Assembly (NCBI GenBank): GCA_001899585.1 | Contig: MKWE01000043.1 | Location: forward strand, 4,629-68,628 | Origin: Rhodospirillales bacterium 70-18 | GTDB taxonomy: Bacteria > Pseudomonadota > Alphaproteobacteria > Acetobacterales > Acetobacteraceae | Length of the DNA: 64,000 bases | Direction of reading: 5' to 3' | Part shown: positions 43,290 to 52,367 of the stretch, one piece after another | Layout: every line of letters starts with the position of its first letter | How positions within the stretch are numbered: position 1 is the first letter of the stretch | Translations under genes and position numbers: made by a program | Notes under the pieces: generated by a model | The model's database searches: none | Told to the model about the DNA's origin: nothing | The model's input: the letters and a program-made list of their open reading frames with translations, nothing else

Positions 43290-45542
43290 TCAGGTCACCG
43301 TGAACAGGCCGGCTTCGAGGCCGACCCGCAGGGTATCGCCCAGGGCGACGCGCAGGTTGGCAAGCCGGATCGGGCCGCCGAGTTGCGCGAACGCCCCCAT
43401 TTCAGTGCGCCCGGCCCCGCCGGTGGCGATGCCGGCGGGGCACAGCGCGTGCAGTTGGGCGAAGCCGGGATGTTCGTAGCCGGAGGCGGTGAAGCGCGGC
43501 AGCAGGGTACGCGCCAGCGCCGCGGCGTCCGCATCGGAAAGCTGCGCCTGCGGGTCGCCTGAGGCTTGCCGCAGCGCCGCGGTGACGGCTTCGAGCGCCA
43601 GGTCCGGCTGGCAGCGGTAGCGCGAGGCGGTGCGCGAGCCGAGCGGAATGAGGCTGTAGCGGACACAGCCGGCCTGCCGGCGGGCGACGCGCGCGCGGCC
43701 GGCGATGATGCTGCCGTCGATGTCCGCGGTGCGCGCTGTGATGCGACCGAAGACGGTGCTGCGCAGCACGGCGATGTCTGTGCCGGCGGCGTCGATGGCC
43801 GATGCGTTGGTCAGTACGGCGGCGCCGGCATCTGCGGTGCGGTCCTCGCCGATGATGGAGTAGGAGACCGAGAGGTCGGACACGCCGGGGGCGAGGGCGA
43901 TGGGGCCGAGCACCGAGGCATTGACGGTGACCGAGGCGATGCCGGCGCTGGCGGCAACGGTGATGCCGGCGGCCAACCCGGTATCGGTGGCGCCGAGGGT
44001 GCAGTGGTGCAGCGCCAGGCTGGCGAGCGTGCCGGCTGGCACGGTGATGCCGCCGCTGAGCATCAGTCCATCCAGCACCAGGGTGCCGCCGGCGGATGCG
44101 GTGGTGAGATCGGCTGCGATGTAGGGGCGACGTGCGGCGGGCGCCAGATTGGCGGGCAGGCGGCGGCGCGCGCCGGCCTCGGTGAGCGTGACCGGCCAGC
44201 CGGCGGCGGCGATGGCGAGCCCAGCGTTGGCGGCGAGCTGCACCGCCGGCAGCGCCTCGGGGTAGCTGGCGTTGTCGAGCAGGACGATCAGCCCGCGCCG
44301 GCCGGCGCCGTTGCCGGTCGCGTTCCACAAGGCGATGGCATCGGCGAGCGAGCCGAGGCAGGGGCCGCCATTGTCGGGGTTGGCGGTGTGCTCGCCGGTG
44401 CGGCGGGTGACCGAGGCGGTCCAGAGCGGCGCGTCCGGCGGCGCGAAGGCGGTGAGCCAGGCGGCGAAGGCGCTGCGGCGGTCCCAAGGGCCGGCGCCGA
44501 CCTGGCCGGGGGTGCCGAAGGCGTAGGCGACCTCCAGCGGCAGCGCGGCATCGGCGGGGTGCAGCGAGAGGCGGCCGAGTTCGGGGTCGATCATGACATC
44601 CCCCTGTGCGGCGGGGCGCCGCCAGCCGCCGCCGGATTGTTCGCCGAGATGGGCGATGAACAGGCGTTCCGGGGCGAGGGTGGCGCCGTTGAGGCGGATC
44701 TGCAGCACCGGTTGCAGGCCGAAATAGCCGGCCGGGTCGGCGGTGCCGGCGCGGCGCGCCACAAGCTCCTGGCGCAGCGGGAAGCGGCGCAGCGGGGCAG
44801 GAAGCTCGGCCTCGGTGGCGAGGTGGGCGATCTCGGGTTCGCCGCGCGGCCGGTTGAACAGGGGCGCGTCCACCCCGGCGGGGTGCAGGAAGAAGCGCCC
44901 GTCGGCGGCGGCCACGGCGCGCGGGGTGACGCCGCCCTGCACGTCGGTCGGGTCGTCGAAGGCGAAGCCGAGCGGGGCGGCGAGCAGGCGCCAGAGGGAT
45001 ACGCCGATGTTCGGGATGGCATAGCGACCCTCGCGGCCGGCGATCGGGCGTATCTCCAGCGTGTGCGCCCAGGGGTCGAACGGCGTGCCGACCTGGGCCG
45101 CGCGGTCGGCGGCGCGGATGTCCACGCTTTGCGCGTTGCCGGCGCGTACGTGGTTCACGTGCTGGGACTGAATCAGCAGCGCCCAGAACTCCACCACCCG
45201 CGCGGGGTAGAAGGTGACGTCGCGGGCCAGTTGCTCGATGACCGCCGCGGTGCCCTTGGCGCGACGGTAGGACAGCGTGTTGGCCACATAGGCGCGCAGG
45301 CTGAAGCCGTCTCCGCCGGCCGGGTTGAGGCGGCGGGCGCCGAGCAGGTCGCCGAGATAGGGGACGACCCATTCCTCGCAGGTCTCGATGAACCAGTCGT
45401 CGTAGAGCGTGGCGATGTCGCCGTACAGCGTGTCGAACTCGGCCTCGGCCACGGCCAGCAGGGCGCGCAGCGGATAGCCTTCTGCCGCGTCGCGGGCGCG
45501 AATATGGCCGGGGAGGCGGGCGAAGAGCGTGTCACCGGCCAT
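43290..45542 (-). CDS. Phage tail protein I-like protein with beta-helix extension
   Basis: In this 750-aa protein, residues about 1-130 resemble the phage tail protein I/TIGR02242-type wedge (LPGHIRARDAAEGYPLRALL, YDDWFIETCEEWVVPYLGD, TLSYRRAKGTAAVIEQLARD). Residues about 390-680 form a run of short hydrophobic rungs with alternating Gly, Ala and Thr (LVLDGLMLSGGITVPAGTLA, VTVNASVLGPIALAPGVSDL), typical of a right-handed parallel beta-helix. Such a fusion suggests a baseplate-attached receptor-binding or glycan-interacting arm. The start overlaps the upstream baseplate gene by 11 bases. Confidence 0.75.
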   Translation of the reverse strand: MAGDTLFARLPGHIRARDAAEGYPLRALLAVAEAEFDTLYGDIATLYDDWFIETCEEWVVPYLGDLLGARRLNPAGGDGFSLRAYVANTLSYRRAKGTAAVIEQLARDVTFYPARVVEFWALLIQSQHVNHVRAGNAQSVDIRAADRAAQVGTPFDPWAHTLEIRPIAGREGRYAIPNIGVSLWRLLAAPLGFAFDDPTDVQGGVTPRAVAAADGRFFLHPAGVDAPLFNRPRGEPEIAHLATEAELPAPLRRFPLRQELVARRAGTADPAGYFGLQPVLQIRLNGATLAPERLFIAHLGEQSGGGWRRPAAQGDVMIDPELGRLSLHPADAALPLEVAYAFGTPGQVGAGPWDRRSAFAAWLTAFAPPDAPLWTASVTRRTGEHTANPDNGGPCLGSLADAIALWNATGNGAGRRGLIVLLDNASYPEALPAVQLAANAGLAIAAAGWPVTLTEAGARRRLPANLAPAARRPYIAADLTTASAGGTLVLDGLMLSGGITVPAGTLASLALHHCTLGATDTGLAAGITVAASAGIASVTVNASVLGPIALAPGVSDLSVSYSIIGEDRTADAGAAVLTNASAIDAAGTDIAVLRSTVFGRITARTADIDGSIIAGRARVARRQAGCVRYSLIPLGSRTASRYRCQPDLALEAVTAALRQASGDPQAQLSDADAAALARTLLPRFTASGYEHPGFAQLHALCPAGIATGGAGRTEMGAFAQLGGPIRLANLRVALGDTLRVGLEAGLFTVT

Positions 45543-48500
45543 CGGCGGCCTCCGTGGTGAGGGCGATGTGGGCGGGGGAGATCAACAGCAGTTCGGCGGC
45601 CAGCACCCCGTCTGCGGTGATCGTCGCCGGGGCCGCGCGCAGCAGGGCGGAGTGGCCCGCGCTGCCGGCATCGGCGGCGTCCACCGGGTAGAGGCTGTCC
45701 AGGTCCACCGAGAGCACGCCGGGCACGGCCTGCAGCACCGCGATCACCTGCGCGCCGGTGACCGGGGCGGCGAGCATGGCGGGCGCGTAGCCGAACGCCG
45801 CCTCCACCGCCGCCTGCGAGGCGGTTCGCACCTCGTCGGCCACATAGGCAGGGTCGGTGCGCAGGGTGGCGGTGATGGCAAAGGGCAGTTCGCGGAAGCC
45901 CTCGATCAGCACCGTGTCGGCGCCGTCGCGCATGCCGTCGATCGCATCGACCAGCGTGACGAGGCTGGGGTCGGTCGGCAGCGGCGCGAAGCCGGAGGCC
46001 AGCCCCACGGTGACATGCACCAGCCGCGTGCTGCCCTGCCAGACGATCTCGGCGTGCGCCTTGGCGAAACCCGGCCAGGTGCGGGCGGCGTCCTCGTAGT
46101 CGGCGAGGGACACCACGCGGCCCAGCGTGCGCACGGTGGAGGGCGCGTTGGCGCGTGCGTTGTCCAGCGTCTCGCCATCGGCGGCACCCGAGGCCGCGTC
46201 GGGGTTGACCACGCCGCGGATGCCGAGCGGGCGGGTCTTCAGCAGCATGATCGCGCCGTCCGCCACCCCGCCCGAAAGGCCGATGCCGGAGCGGTAGGTC
46301 GCCTCCACGTTGAGCTGGCCGGTGGGCAGCCGCGCGCCGCGCACGCCGTCGCCGAACACCACGCGGGTGGTGCCGTCCTCGTCGATGCGCAGCATGAAGT
46401 GGCGGTCGTTGGGGCCGGATTCGTAGAGCGACGGCCGCTCCTGCCATGCCACGCCGTCGACCCGCACGGTCAGCGTGCTGCGCCGCCCCGGCGGCTGGTC
46501 GTCCACCAGGAAGGTGAGCGGCAGGGTGTTCAACGCGAAGGCCTGGTTCGCCGCCGTCGCGTCGCCGCTGCCGAGGGTCTGCTGCGTGGTGGCGCCGTGG
46601 CTCGCCAGCGCCACGTTGGCGTTCACCGACAGGCCGGGACGGCGCAGCGCCAGGGCGAGGCCGGAGGCGAAGCTGAGCCGGGTGAAGCCGCCGATATGGC
46701 GCACGTCGGACAGGATGGCGATCTCGTCCGCCTGCACCCCCCTGGCGTCGGCGCGCTCGCCGGAGACCGCGACCGCCTGGCCGGGGAACAGCTCCAGCAC
46801 CAGCCGGTCCAGCGTAAGGTCGGTGGTGCCGACCGCGAGGTCGTCGCGGATCGGCAGCCCGGCCAGCGGCAGCTGCACCGAGGCGACGTTGGCGGTGGCG
46901 AGGCGGAAGGTGAAGTAGTCGTAGGCCGCGCCCGGGGCGAAGTCGCCGCCGTCCAGCGCGTTGAGCAGCAGGCCGCTCGCCTTGCCGGACAGGCCGAAAT
47001 CGCTGCGCGAGATGGAGCTGGCGCGGCCGACCCGCAGGGTGAGATGGCGGGTGATGCTGGCGCCGCCGGCCTGGCCGGGCACCTCGATCACCACCCAGCT
47101 ATCCGGGGCCACCTCCTCGACGGCGCGTTCCAGATATACGTCGGCATCGGGGCCGAGGGTGCTGCCCTGGCTGTTCTGCCAGATCGACCGCGGCCGGCCT
47201 GTGCCATTGTCCCAGCTGTTGATGAAGCTGTCCGTGCCGCGCTGGTTGCTGGGGTCGGCCAGCATCTCCTGCTGCGGCGCCGCGTTGCCGAAGAAGCCGG
47301 CGCGGCTGCGCAGCGCGTGAATGCCGGGCACCGCCGCACCCAGCGGCGGCGAGACCGCCGGCGGCGGCTGGCGCAGGATTGCCAGCAGGGTCGGGATCGA
47401 CCAACGCTGCACGGCGACGAAGGCCTGCAGGTCGGCGGCGCGCCAGGTGGTGCGCGACAGCTCGCTGGCCACCGTGCTGCGTTCCAGCGGAATCGCGCTA
47501 CGCACGACGGTGCCGGTGCGCAGGGTCGGGGTTTGGAAGGCGAGGCCGACCGAGGGGCGGGTGGTCGGCACGAACACCGGCGGTGGCGCCGCCGGGCCGC
47601 CGGCGGTGCCCAGCGGGTCCACCACGACGCGGGTCATTGCGTAGGCGGCATCCGGCTCCACCTCGCGCACGATCAGCGGTAGCGCCCGCACCGCGCTGCC
47701 GCGCTGGCCGACCGCCAGCAACCGGTCGCCGGGCCGCAGGCCGGTGGCGATGCCGCGCAGCTGGAACTCGCCCACCGCGACCGCGGGCAGCACCACCGCG
47801 GCCGGGTCGGTCGCGGTGTCGGCGGCGCGGTCCGCGATCAGTTGGGCGAGGTCGGTGCCGGCGTCCAGCGGATAGAAATCGTCGTGCGTGGCGTTGGTGA
47901 CATCGATGCGCGATCCCGCCGGGATCGCCGACAGGTCGAAGCTCTCGTCGGTGTCGATCAGCACCAGCGTCGGGTCGTCGGCCCCCACCGGCAGATACAG
48001 CGCCAGCGTCTGATTGCGCTCCAGCCGGGGCGGGATGGCATTGAAATCGGCCCGGGCGTCCAGCGGCTCCAGCGTCTCGAACAGTTGCGGCAGGTCGCCC
48101 GGCTGCTGCGGCACGCTCATCGCCTGGGTGCCGACCGGCACGGTGACGGCGCGGAACGGATCGTCCGCGCTCTCCACGGTGAAGGCCAGTCGCGCCTGCG
48201 CCGCCACGCCGGGCGCCATCTCGTAGCCGATGGCACGCGCCAGTTCGCGCACCGAGAGGCGCTCGGTGGCGGTGCCGAGATAGCCCTCGTTGGCGATGCG
48301 CTCCTGATAGAACGACAGCACGTCCAGCGCCGCCGCCCAGGCGTCCAGCAGCGCCACGCTCGGGTCGTCGGAGCGGCGCGTGGTGAGCGCCCGCAGCGGG
48401 GTGTGCGGCGCGTCACCGTGGCGCGGGTCGGGCACGGATTGGCGCGGCAGCGCGTCCAGCATGCGCGCCAGGAACGCGCCGTGCCGGCCGATGCGGTAGG

Positions 48501-48588
48501 CGATGGCGTCCAGTCCGGCGCGGTTGGCGGGCCGGGCTGCCACAGGGGCCGGTTCGCCGCAGCCGCAGATGTCCAGCTGATCGGTCAT
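45532..48588 (-). CDS. Putative baseplate assembly protein (TIGR02243 type)
   Basis: This 1018-aa large baseplate component has an N-terminus with LDAWAAALDVLSFYQERIAN and EGYLGTATERLSVRELARAI. The C-terminus carries the baseplate J-like core (DGVRGARLPTGQLNVEATYR, RTLGRVVSLADYEDAARTWP). It overlaps the second baseplate gene upstream (ATGA). Together they would form the wedge that triggers sheath contraction. Confidence 0.85.
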   Translation of the reverse strand: MTDQLDICGCGEPAPVAARPANRAGLDAIAYRIGRHGAFLARMLDALPRQSVPDPRHGDAPHTPLRALTTRRSDDPSVALLDAWAAALDVLSFYQERIANEGYLGTATERLSVRELARAIGYEMAPGVAAQARLAFTVESADDPFRAVTVPVGTQAMSVPQQPGDLPQLFETLEPLDARADFNAIPPRLERNQTLALYLPVGADDPTLVLIDTDESFDLSAIPAGSRIDVTNATHDDFYPLDAGTDLAQLIADRAADTATDPAAVVLPAVAVGEFQLRGIATGLRPGDRLLAVGQRGSAVRALPLIVREVEPDAAYAMTRVVVDPLGTAGGPAAPPPVFVPTTRPSVGLAFQTPTLRTGTVVRSAIPLERSTVASELSRTTWRAADLQAFVAVQRWSIPTLLAILRQPPPAVSPPLGAAVPGIHALRSRAGFFGNAAPQQEMLADPSNQRGTDSFINSWDNGTGRPRSIWQNSQGSTLGPDADVYLERAVEEVAPDSWVVIEVPGQAGGASITRHLTLRVGRASSISRSDFGLSGKASGLLLNALDGGDFAPGAAYDYFTFRLATANVASVQLPLAGLPIRDDLAVGTTDLTLDRLVLELFPGQAVAVSGERADARGVQADEIAILSDVRHIGGFTRLSFASGLALALRRPGLSVNANVALASHGATTQQTLGSGDATAANQAFALNTLPLTFLVDDQPPGRRSTLTVRVDGVAWQERPSLYESGPNDRHFMLRIDEDGTTRVVFGDGVRGARLPTGQLNVEATYRSGIGLSGGVADGAIMLLKTRPLGIRGVVNPDAASGAADGETLDNARANAPSTVRTLGRVVSLADYEDAARTWPGFAKAHAEIVWQGSTRLVHVTVGLASGFAPLPTDPSLVTLVDAIDGMRDGADTVLIEGFRELPFAITATLRTDPAYVADEVRTASQAAVEAAFGYAPAMLAAPVTGAQVIAVLQAVPGVLSVDLDSLYPVDAADAGSAGHSALLRAAPATITADGVLAAELLLISPAHIALTTEAADGR

Positions 48589-51128
48589 AACCCGCCCTCC
48601 ACCAGCAGCCGGAGCCTGCCGTTTTCCGGCCGGTTGGGATCATTCGCCAGCACGGCGACCTCCAGTGGCGCCATCGGGATCAGGCCGGCATCAACGTAGT
48701 CGGTGGCCGGTTCGCGCAGCTTGCGGAAATAGCCGTCCTCGCCGGCGCCGCCGCCGGGACGGTCGACGCCGATCCAGCGCACGCCGGCCACACCCATCGC
48801 CTCGGCGATGATCGGCGACAGCGCCACCGGATCGCCGAAGCTGAACCGGTCCGGATGGAAGAAGCCCGGGCTCCCATCGGCCCGCACGCCGCTGCTGAAG
48901 CGGTCGAGCAGCGCGCGGTGCACATCCTCGGCAACGAAACCGGGCTGCACGCAGACCCATAGCGCGATGTCCAGCGGCACGAAGCGCGGCGGTTCGATCT
49001 CCAGGTCGTGCCCGGCCAGGCGGTAGCGTTCGAGGAAGCGTACCAGATCGGCCTCGAAGCCGGCATCCACCGGGCGCTGGCCGACGCGGTCGACGGTGAG
49101 GAACACGACCTGCCAACTGCCCATCCAACGGCGGGACGCGACCGCGCGCTGCACCTCCGGGTGGCGCTCGGCGACCGCGGCGTAGTCGGCCGGGGTCACC
49201 GCGCGCTCGTTGACCTTGAACGCCTGCGGGGCATTGAGGCGGGCGGAGAGGGTGGTCTCAGGATCGCGTCCGCCGCTGCCGGGCAGCGGATTGCGCACCG
49301 AGGTGACGCGAGCCGACAGGTCGGCGGCAATCGCCGCGGCGGCGGCATCGGCGGCGGCAAGGTTGGCGAAGGCGAAGCGGCCGGCGAGGAACCCGGACCG
49401 CAAAGCGTCGCGCAGCGGGGTTTCCGGCAGCAGCATATGGGCGAGGCCGTCGGCGCCCAGATTCCCCGCCGCCCCGCCGCCGCGGCGCCAGCGCACGGTG
49501 GCGAAGCCGGTGGCCGGGCGGCGGCCAAACACCGCGTCGCCAAAGCGCAGCCGCGGGCGCTCGCCGGTTTCGGTCTCGACCACGAAGACCGGGGCGAAAC
49601 GGTCCTCGCCGAGCAGATCGGGGCTTGGCAGCCAGGTATCCCCGGCGGCGACCAGCGTGATCGCCGGTAACGCGGCGGCCGGGTTCTGCACCAGCGCATC
49701 CGCGGCCGGGCGGCCGCGCGCGGCCGTCGCATCGTAGGCGGCGCGGAACACGAGGGGCTGGTCCTCGGCCAGCGCCGGGCGCCAGGGCAGGATGCCGGCG
49801 GGCGCGGGCGGGTCCAGCGCGGTGCCGTCGCCGGCCATGCTGCGGCCATGATCGGCCAGCACCACGTTGCCGCGCACCACCGCCTGATCGAGCAGCAGCG
49901 GGAAGGGTAGGGCATCGCCGTCGCCCCAGGTGACCTGCAGCACGTCGAGATTGGCCAGGTGGTCGTGCATCAGCGTGGGGTCGGCGGTCAGGCGCACCAC
50001 ATGGCGGCGGTGCGGATCGGCGGGCGCGCCGTCCGGCTTCGGCCCTTCCTCCAGCACCAGCACATCGCCGGCCGCCAGCGACAGCGCGGCGTCCGGCCGG
50101 GCCAGGAAGGTGGTGACGGCGCCGCGCGCGAGGCAACAGCCGGTCTCGCCCCAGGTGTGGAAGCCGATAGCGTTGCGCGCCTCGCGCAGCGCGATCACAT
50201 CCTCCAACGTCTCGAACACCGACGCGGCGGCGGCGAGCAGCGTGCCCGCCTCGGCTTCCGGCAGCACCGCCGGGCGCGGCAGGCGCGCCAGCAGGGCCGT
50301 GCCGGCGGGCAGCACCGGCAGGCTGGTTCCTGACAGGTCGGTGGCCGACACGTCGGCGCTCGCCTCCAGCGCCACGAAGCAGCGCGCATTGGTGCCCTCG
50401 CGCAGCGCGTAGCCGGTGAGCCGCGCGTGCCGCCGCACGCTGACACGCTTGCGCGCGGTGCCGAGATAGGCCTCGGTGCCGACCGCGTCCTGGGTGTAGC
50501 TGAGCCGGTCGGCAGCATCGGCCAGCACCTCGACCAGCGTCACCCCGAGATCGGCCGGGTTGCGCTCCGTCCAGCCGGGCATCAGCGCGGACATGCGGTC
50601 CAGCATCAGCCCGCGGAAGCTGGTGTAGTCCTTGGCCAGTGTGTCGATCGGCGGGTCGGGGTACTGCTCGGGCGGGCAGGTTGCAGCGTCGGCGCAGTCG
50701 AACACAGTGGGGCAGTCGGTCTTGAAGCTGAAATCCACCTGCGACAGCGGGGGGTCGATGTTGGCTGGCGGAGCGGTGCCGGCGTTGTCGACCAGACGCA
50801 GCACGTAGGGGCTGAAATCGCCATAGCGGTCGAGCGTGAGCGACAGCGCGCGGGGGTTGCCGGCCACCGGATCGACCGATTGCACGGCGATGCCGGTGAC
50901 GCGGGCACCGCCCTCGATGACGATGTTGGCCGGGCCGAGGGCGGCGACGCCGTCCGGCTTGAGGAACACCAGCGTCAGCACCCGTTGCCGCAGCGCCGGG
51001 TCGGCGGCGTCGCGGTCGATCACCTCCACGAAGTCGATGCCGTTCAGCGCCAGGCCGCCCACCAGCACCGGCGAGGCGGCGACCGCCTCGCGCCTGGCAT
51101 GCGTGCCGCAGCGATATTGCGCCCACAT
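48585..51128 (-). CDS. Baseplate J-like protein (Afp11 type)
   Basis: This 847-aa baseplate wedge protein has an N-terminus with MWAQYRCGTHARREAVAASP. A middle with DYTSFRGLMLDRMSALMPGW follows, then LGVTLVEVLADAADRLSYTQ and RVSVRRHARLTGYALREGTN. A C-terminal J-like domain holds VTPADYAAVAERHPEVQRAV. It lies three bases after the gp25 gene. It is related to the 1018-aa neighbour in domain plan, as in other eCIS loci with two large baseplate proteins. Confidence 0.85.
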   Translation of the reverse strand: MWAQYRCGTHARREAVAASPVLVGGLALNGIDFVEVIDRDAADPALRQRVLTLVFLKPDGVAALGPANIVIEGGARVTGIAVQSVDPVAGNPRALSLTLDRYGDFSPYVLRLVDNAGTAPPANIDPPLSQVDFSFKTDCPTVFDCADAATCPPEQYPDPPIDTLAKDYTSFRGLMLDRMSALMPGWTERNPADLGVTLVEVLADAADRLSYTQDAVGTEAYLGTARKRVSVRRHARLTGYALREGTNARCFVALEASADVSATDLSGTSLPVLPAGTALLARLPRPAVLPEAEAGTLLAAAASVFETLEDVIALREARNAIGFHTWGETGCCLARGAVTTFLARPDAALSLAAGDVLVLEEGPKPDGAPADPHRRHVVRLTADPTLMHDHLANLDVLQVTWGDGDALPFPLLLDQAVVRGNVVLADHGRSMAGDGTALDPPAPAGILPWRPALAEDQPLVFRAAYDATAARGRPAADALVQNPAAALPAITLVAAGDTWLPSPDLLGEDRFAPVFVVETETGERPRLRFGDAVFGRRPATGFATVRWRRGGGAAGNLGADGLAHMLLPETPLRDALRSGFLAGRFAFANLAAADAAAAAIAADLSARVTSVRNPLPGSGGRDPETTLSARLNAPQAFKVNERAVTPADYAAVAERHPEVQRAVASRRWMGSWQVVFLTVDRVGQRPVDAGFEADLVRFLERYRLAGHDLEIEPPRFVPLDIALWVCVQPGFVAEDVHRALLDRFSSGVRADGSPGFFHPDRFSFGDPVALSPIIAEAMGVAGVRWIGVDRPGGGAGEDGYFRKLREPATDYVDAGLIPMAPLEVAVLANDPNRPENGRLRLLVEGGL

Positions 51129-51131
51129 CGC

Positions 51132-51491
51132 CTAGGCCTCCCGCACTAGGGTGGTGGCGCGGCGCTCGTCGGTGGCCAGCAGCCGGTAGGCGATGTCGAT
51201 CCGCAAGGTCGAATCATCCGCCGTCACGCCGAGGCTTTCCACCTGCAGCACATCGCCGAGCCAGCGTTGCAGCGCCCCCTTCACCAGGAATTCCACCGCG
51301 GTGGCGATCTCGGGGCTGCTGCCTGCGAACAGCAGCTGGCGCGCGCCGGAGCCGAAATCGGGCCGATTCACCCGTTCGCCGGGGCTGGTGAACAGCACCA
51401 GCTCGACCATCTGGCGCACATGCGCGTCGGGGTCTGCGCCCACCGTGCGCCCGTCGCCGCCGACCGCGTAGGGGAAGGCGAACCCGCTCAT
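51132..51491 (-). CDS. gp25-like baseplate protein (Afp9 type)
   Basis: This 119-aa GPW/gp25-family wedge protein is recognised by HVRQMVELVLFTSPGERVNR, PDFGSGARQLLF and ATAVEFLVKGALQRWLGD. The ATG at 51491 overlaps the PAAR-like gene stop (ATGA); the longer upstream frame is rejected. gp25 proteins contact the sheath start and help trigger contraction. Confidence 0.88.
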   Translation of the reverse strand: MSGFAFPYAVGGDGRTVGADPDAHVRQMVELVLFTSPGERVNRPDFGSGARQLLFAGSSPEIATAVEFLVKGALQRWLGDVLQVESLGVTADDSTLRIDIAYRLLATDERRATTLVREA

Positions 51492-51820
51492 GTTCCGGTG
51501 ACCTTGAGCTGTGTCACCGTGACGCTGGGCGGCCCTTGCGGAATCTGTTCCGCGCTCTGGCAGATCAGCCCGCCGCCCTTCAACACCGCCGGCGTGCCGG
51601 ACAGCAGCACCTTCACCGCCGGCAGGAACTTCGCGGTCACGCAGGGTTGCGGCTTCGGCACCGGCGTGGTGAAGGCGCAGCCGATGATCAGGAACTGGTC
51701 CGAGGCGGTGGCCGCCGGCTGCCCGGAGAGCAGCACCTTCACCTGGCTCGGCACGATCTGCAGCGGGCCGCCATGCGGGCACATGCCGGTGGCGCCGATC
51801 TGGATCAGGAAATCACCCAT
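51488..51820 (-). CDS. PAAR-like spike tip protein (Afp10 type)
   Basis: This 110-aa Cys- and Pro-containing protein (GATGMCPHGGPLQIVPSQVK, VLLSGQPAATASDQFLI, GCAFTTPVPKPQPCVTAKF, GTPAVLKGGGLICQSAEQIP) has two similar halves. This resembles the PAAR/DUF4280-like tip that sharpens the spike of contractile systems. The ATG at 51820 has gggga upstream; a GTG at 51835 is possible. Confidence 0.75.
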   Translation of the reverse strand: MGDFLIQIGATGMCPHGGPLQIVPSQVKVLLSGQPAATASDQFLIIGCAFTTPVPKPQPCVTAKFLPAVKVLLSGTPAVLKGGGLICQSAEQIPQGPPSVTVTQLKVTGT

Positions 51821-51835
51821 GGCAACTTTCCCCAC

Positions 51836-52351
51836 TCATGGCAGCACCCGCAGCGCGTCGCCGTTGATGGCGACGCCCGCCGCCGTGATCTCGATCTTGG
51901 AGGCGGACAGGCTGATCGTGATACCGGTTGACGAGATCTCGATCTTCGCCGCCATCGCCACCGCCGGCGGCGATACCTCCAGCGTCATCCCGCCCGCGCC
52001 TGGCAGGTCGTTCAAGGTCAGTGTCATGGCGTCGGTCTTGAGGATCTTGGCGGCGATCTGCTGCGGCCCCGGCGCCGGGCTCGGTGCATCGCCGGTGCCC
52101 CAGAAGCCGCCGGCCCAGATCGGATAGTCCGTATCGCCGCCTTCGAACTCCACCCAGACCTTGGCGCCGACCGGTGGGATCAGGAACAGCCCGACGCCCG
52201 GCCCGGCATAGGGGCTGCACGGCATCGCCCAGGCCAGCGTGGTTTCGCCCAGCACCGCCGGCACGCTCACCTGCAGCCGGCCCATCCCCAGCGGGTCGAG
52301 ATTGTTCTCGACCTGGCCACGATACTTGCCGAACTGGCGGGGCGCTGGCAT
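51836..52351 (-). CDS. gp5-like spike base protein (baseplate V, OB fold)
   Basis: This 171-aa protein has an N-terminal OB-fold segment (KYRGQVENNLDPLGMGRLQV, WAMPCSPYAGPGVGLFLIPP, VGAKVWVEFEGGDTDYPIW). It ends in a short beta-rich, repeat-like needle (KIEISSTGITISLSASKIEI). This is the gp5/VgrG-C type spike of phage-tail machines, separate here from the gp27-like hub. Sixteen bases separate it from the hub gene. Confidence 0.85.
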   Translation of the reverse strand: MPAPRQFGKYRGQVENNLDPLGMGRLQVSVPAVLGETTLAWAMPCSPYAGPGVGLFLIPPVGAKVWVEFEGGDTDYPIWAGGFWGTGDAPSPAPGPQQIAAKILKTDAMTLTLNDLPGAGGMTLEVSPPAVAMAAKIEISSTGITISLSASKIEITAAGVAINGDALRVLP

Positions 52352-52367
52352 GGCGTTCCCGCTCCCC

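Noticed and set aside
40638-43562. 974-codon plus-strand open frame opposite the DUF6519 gene
   Set aside because: Antisense shadow with biased composition; the minus strand encodes a recognised protein in a coupled operon.
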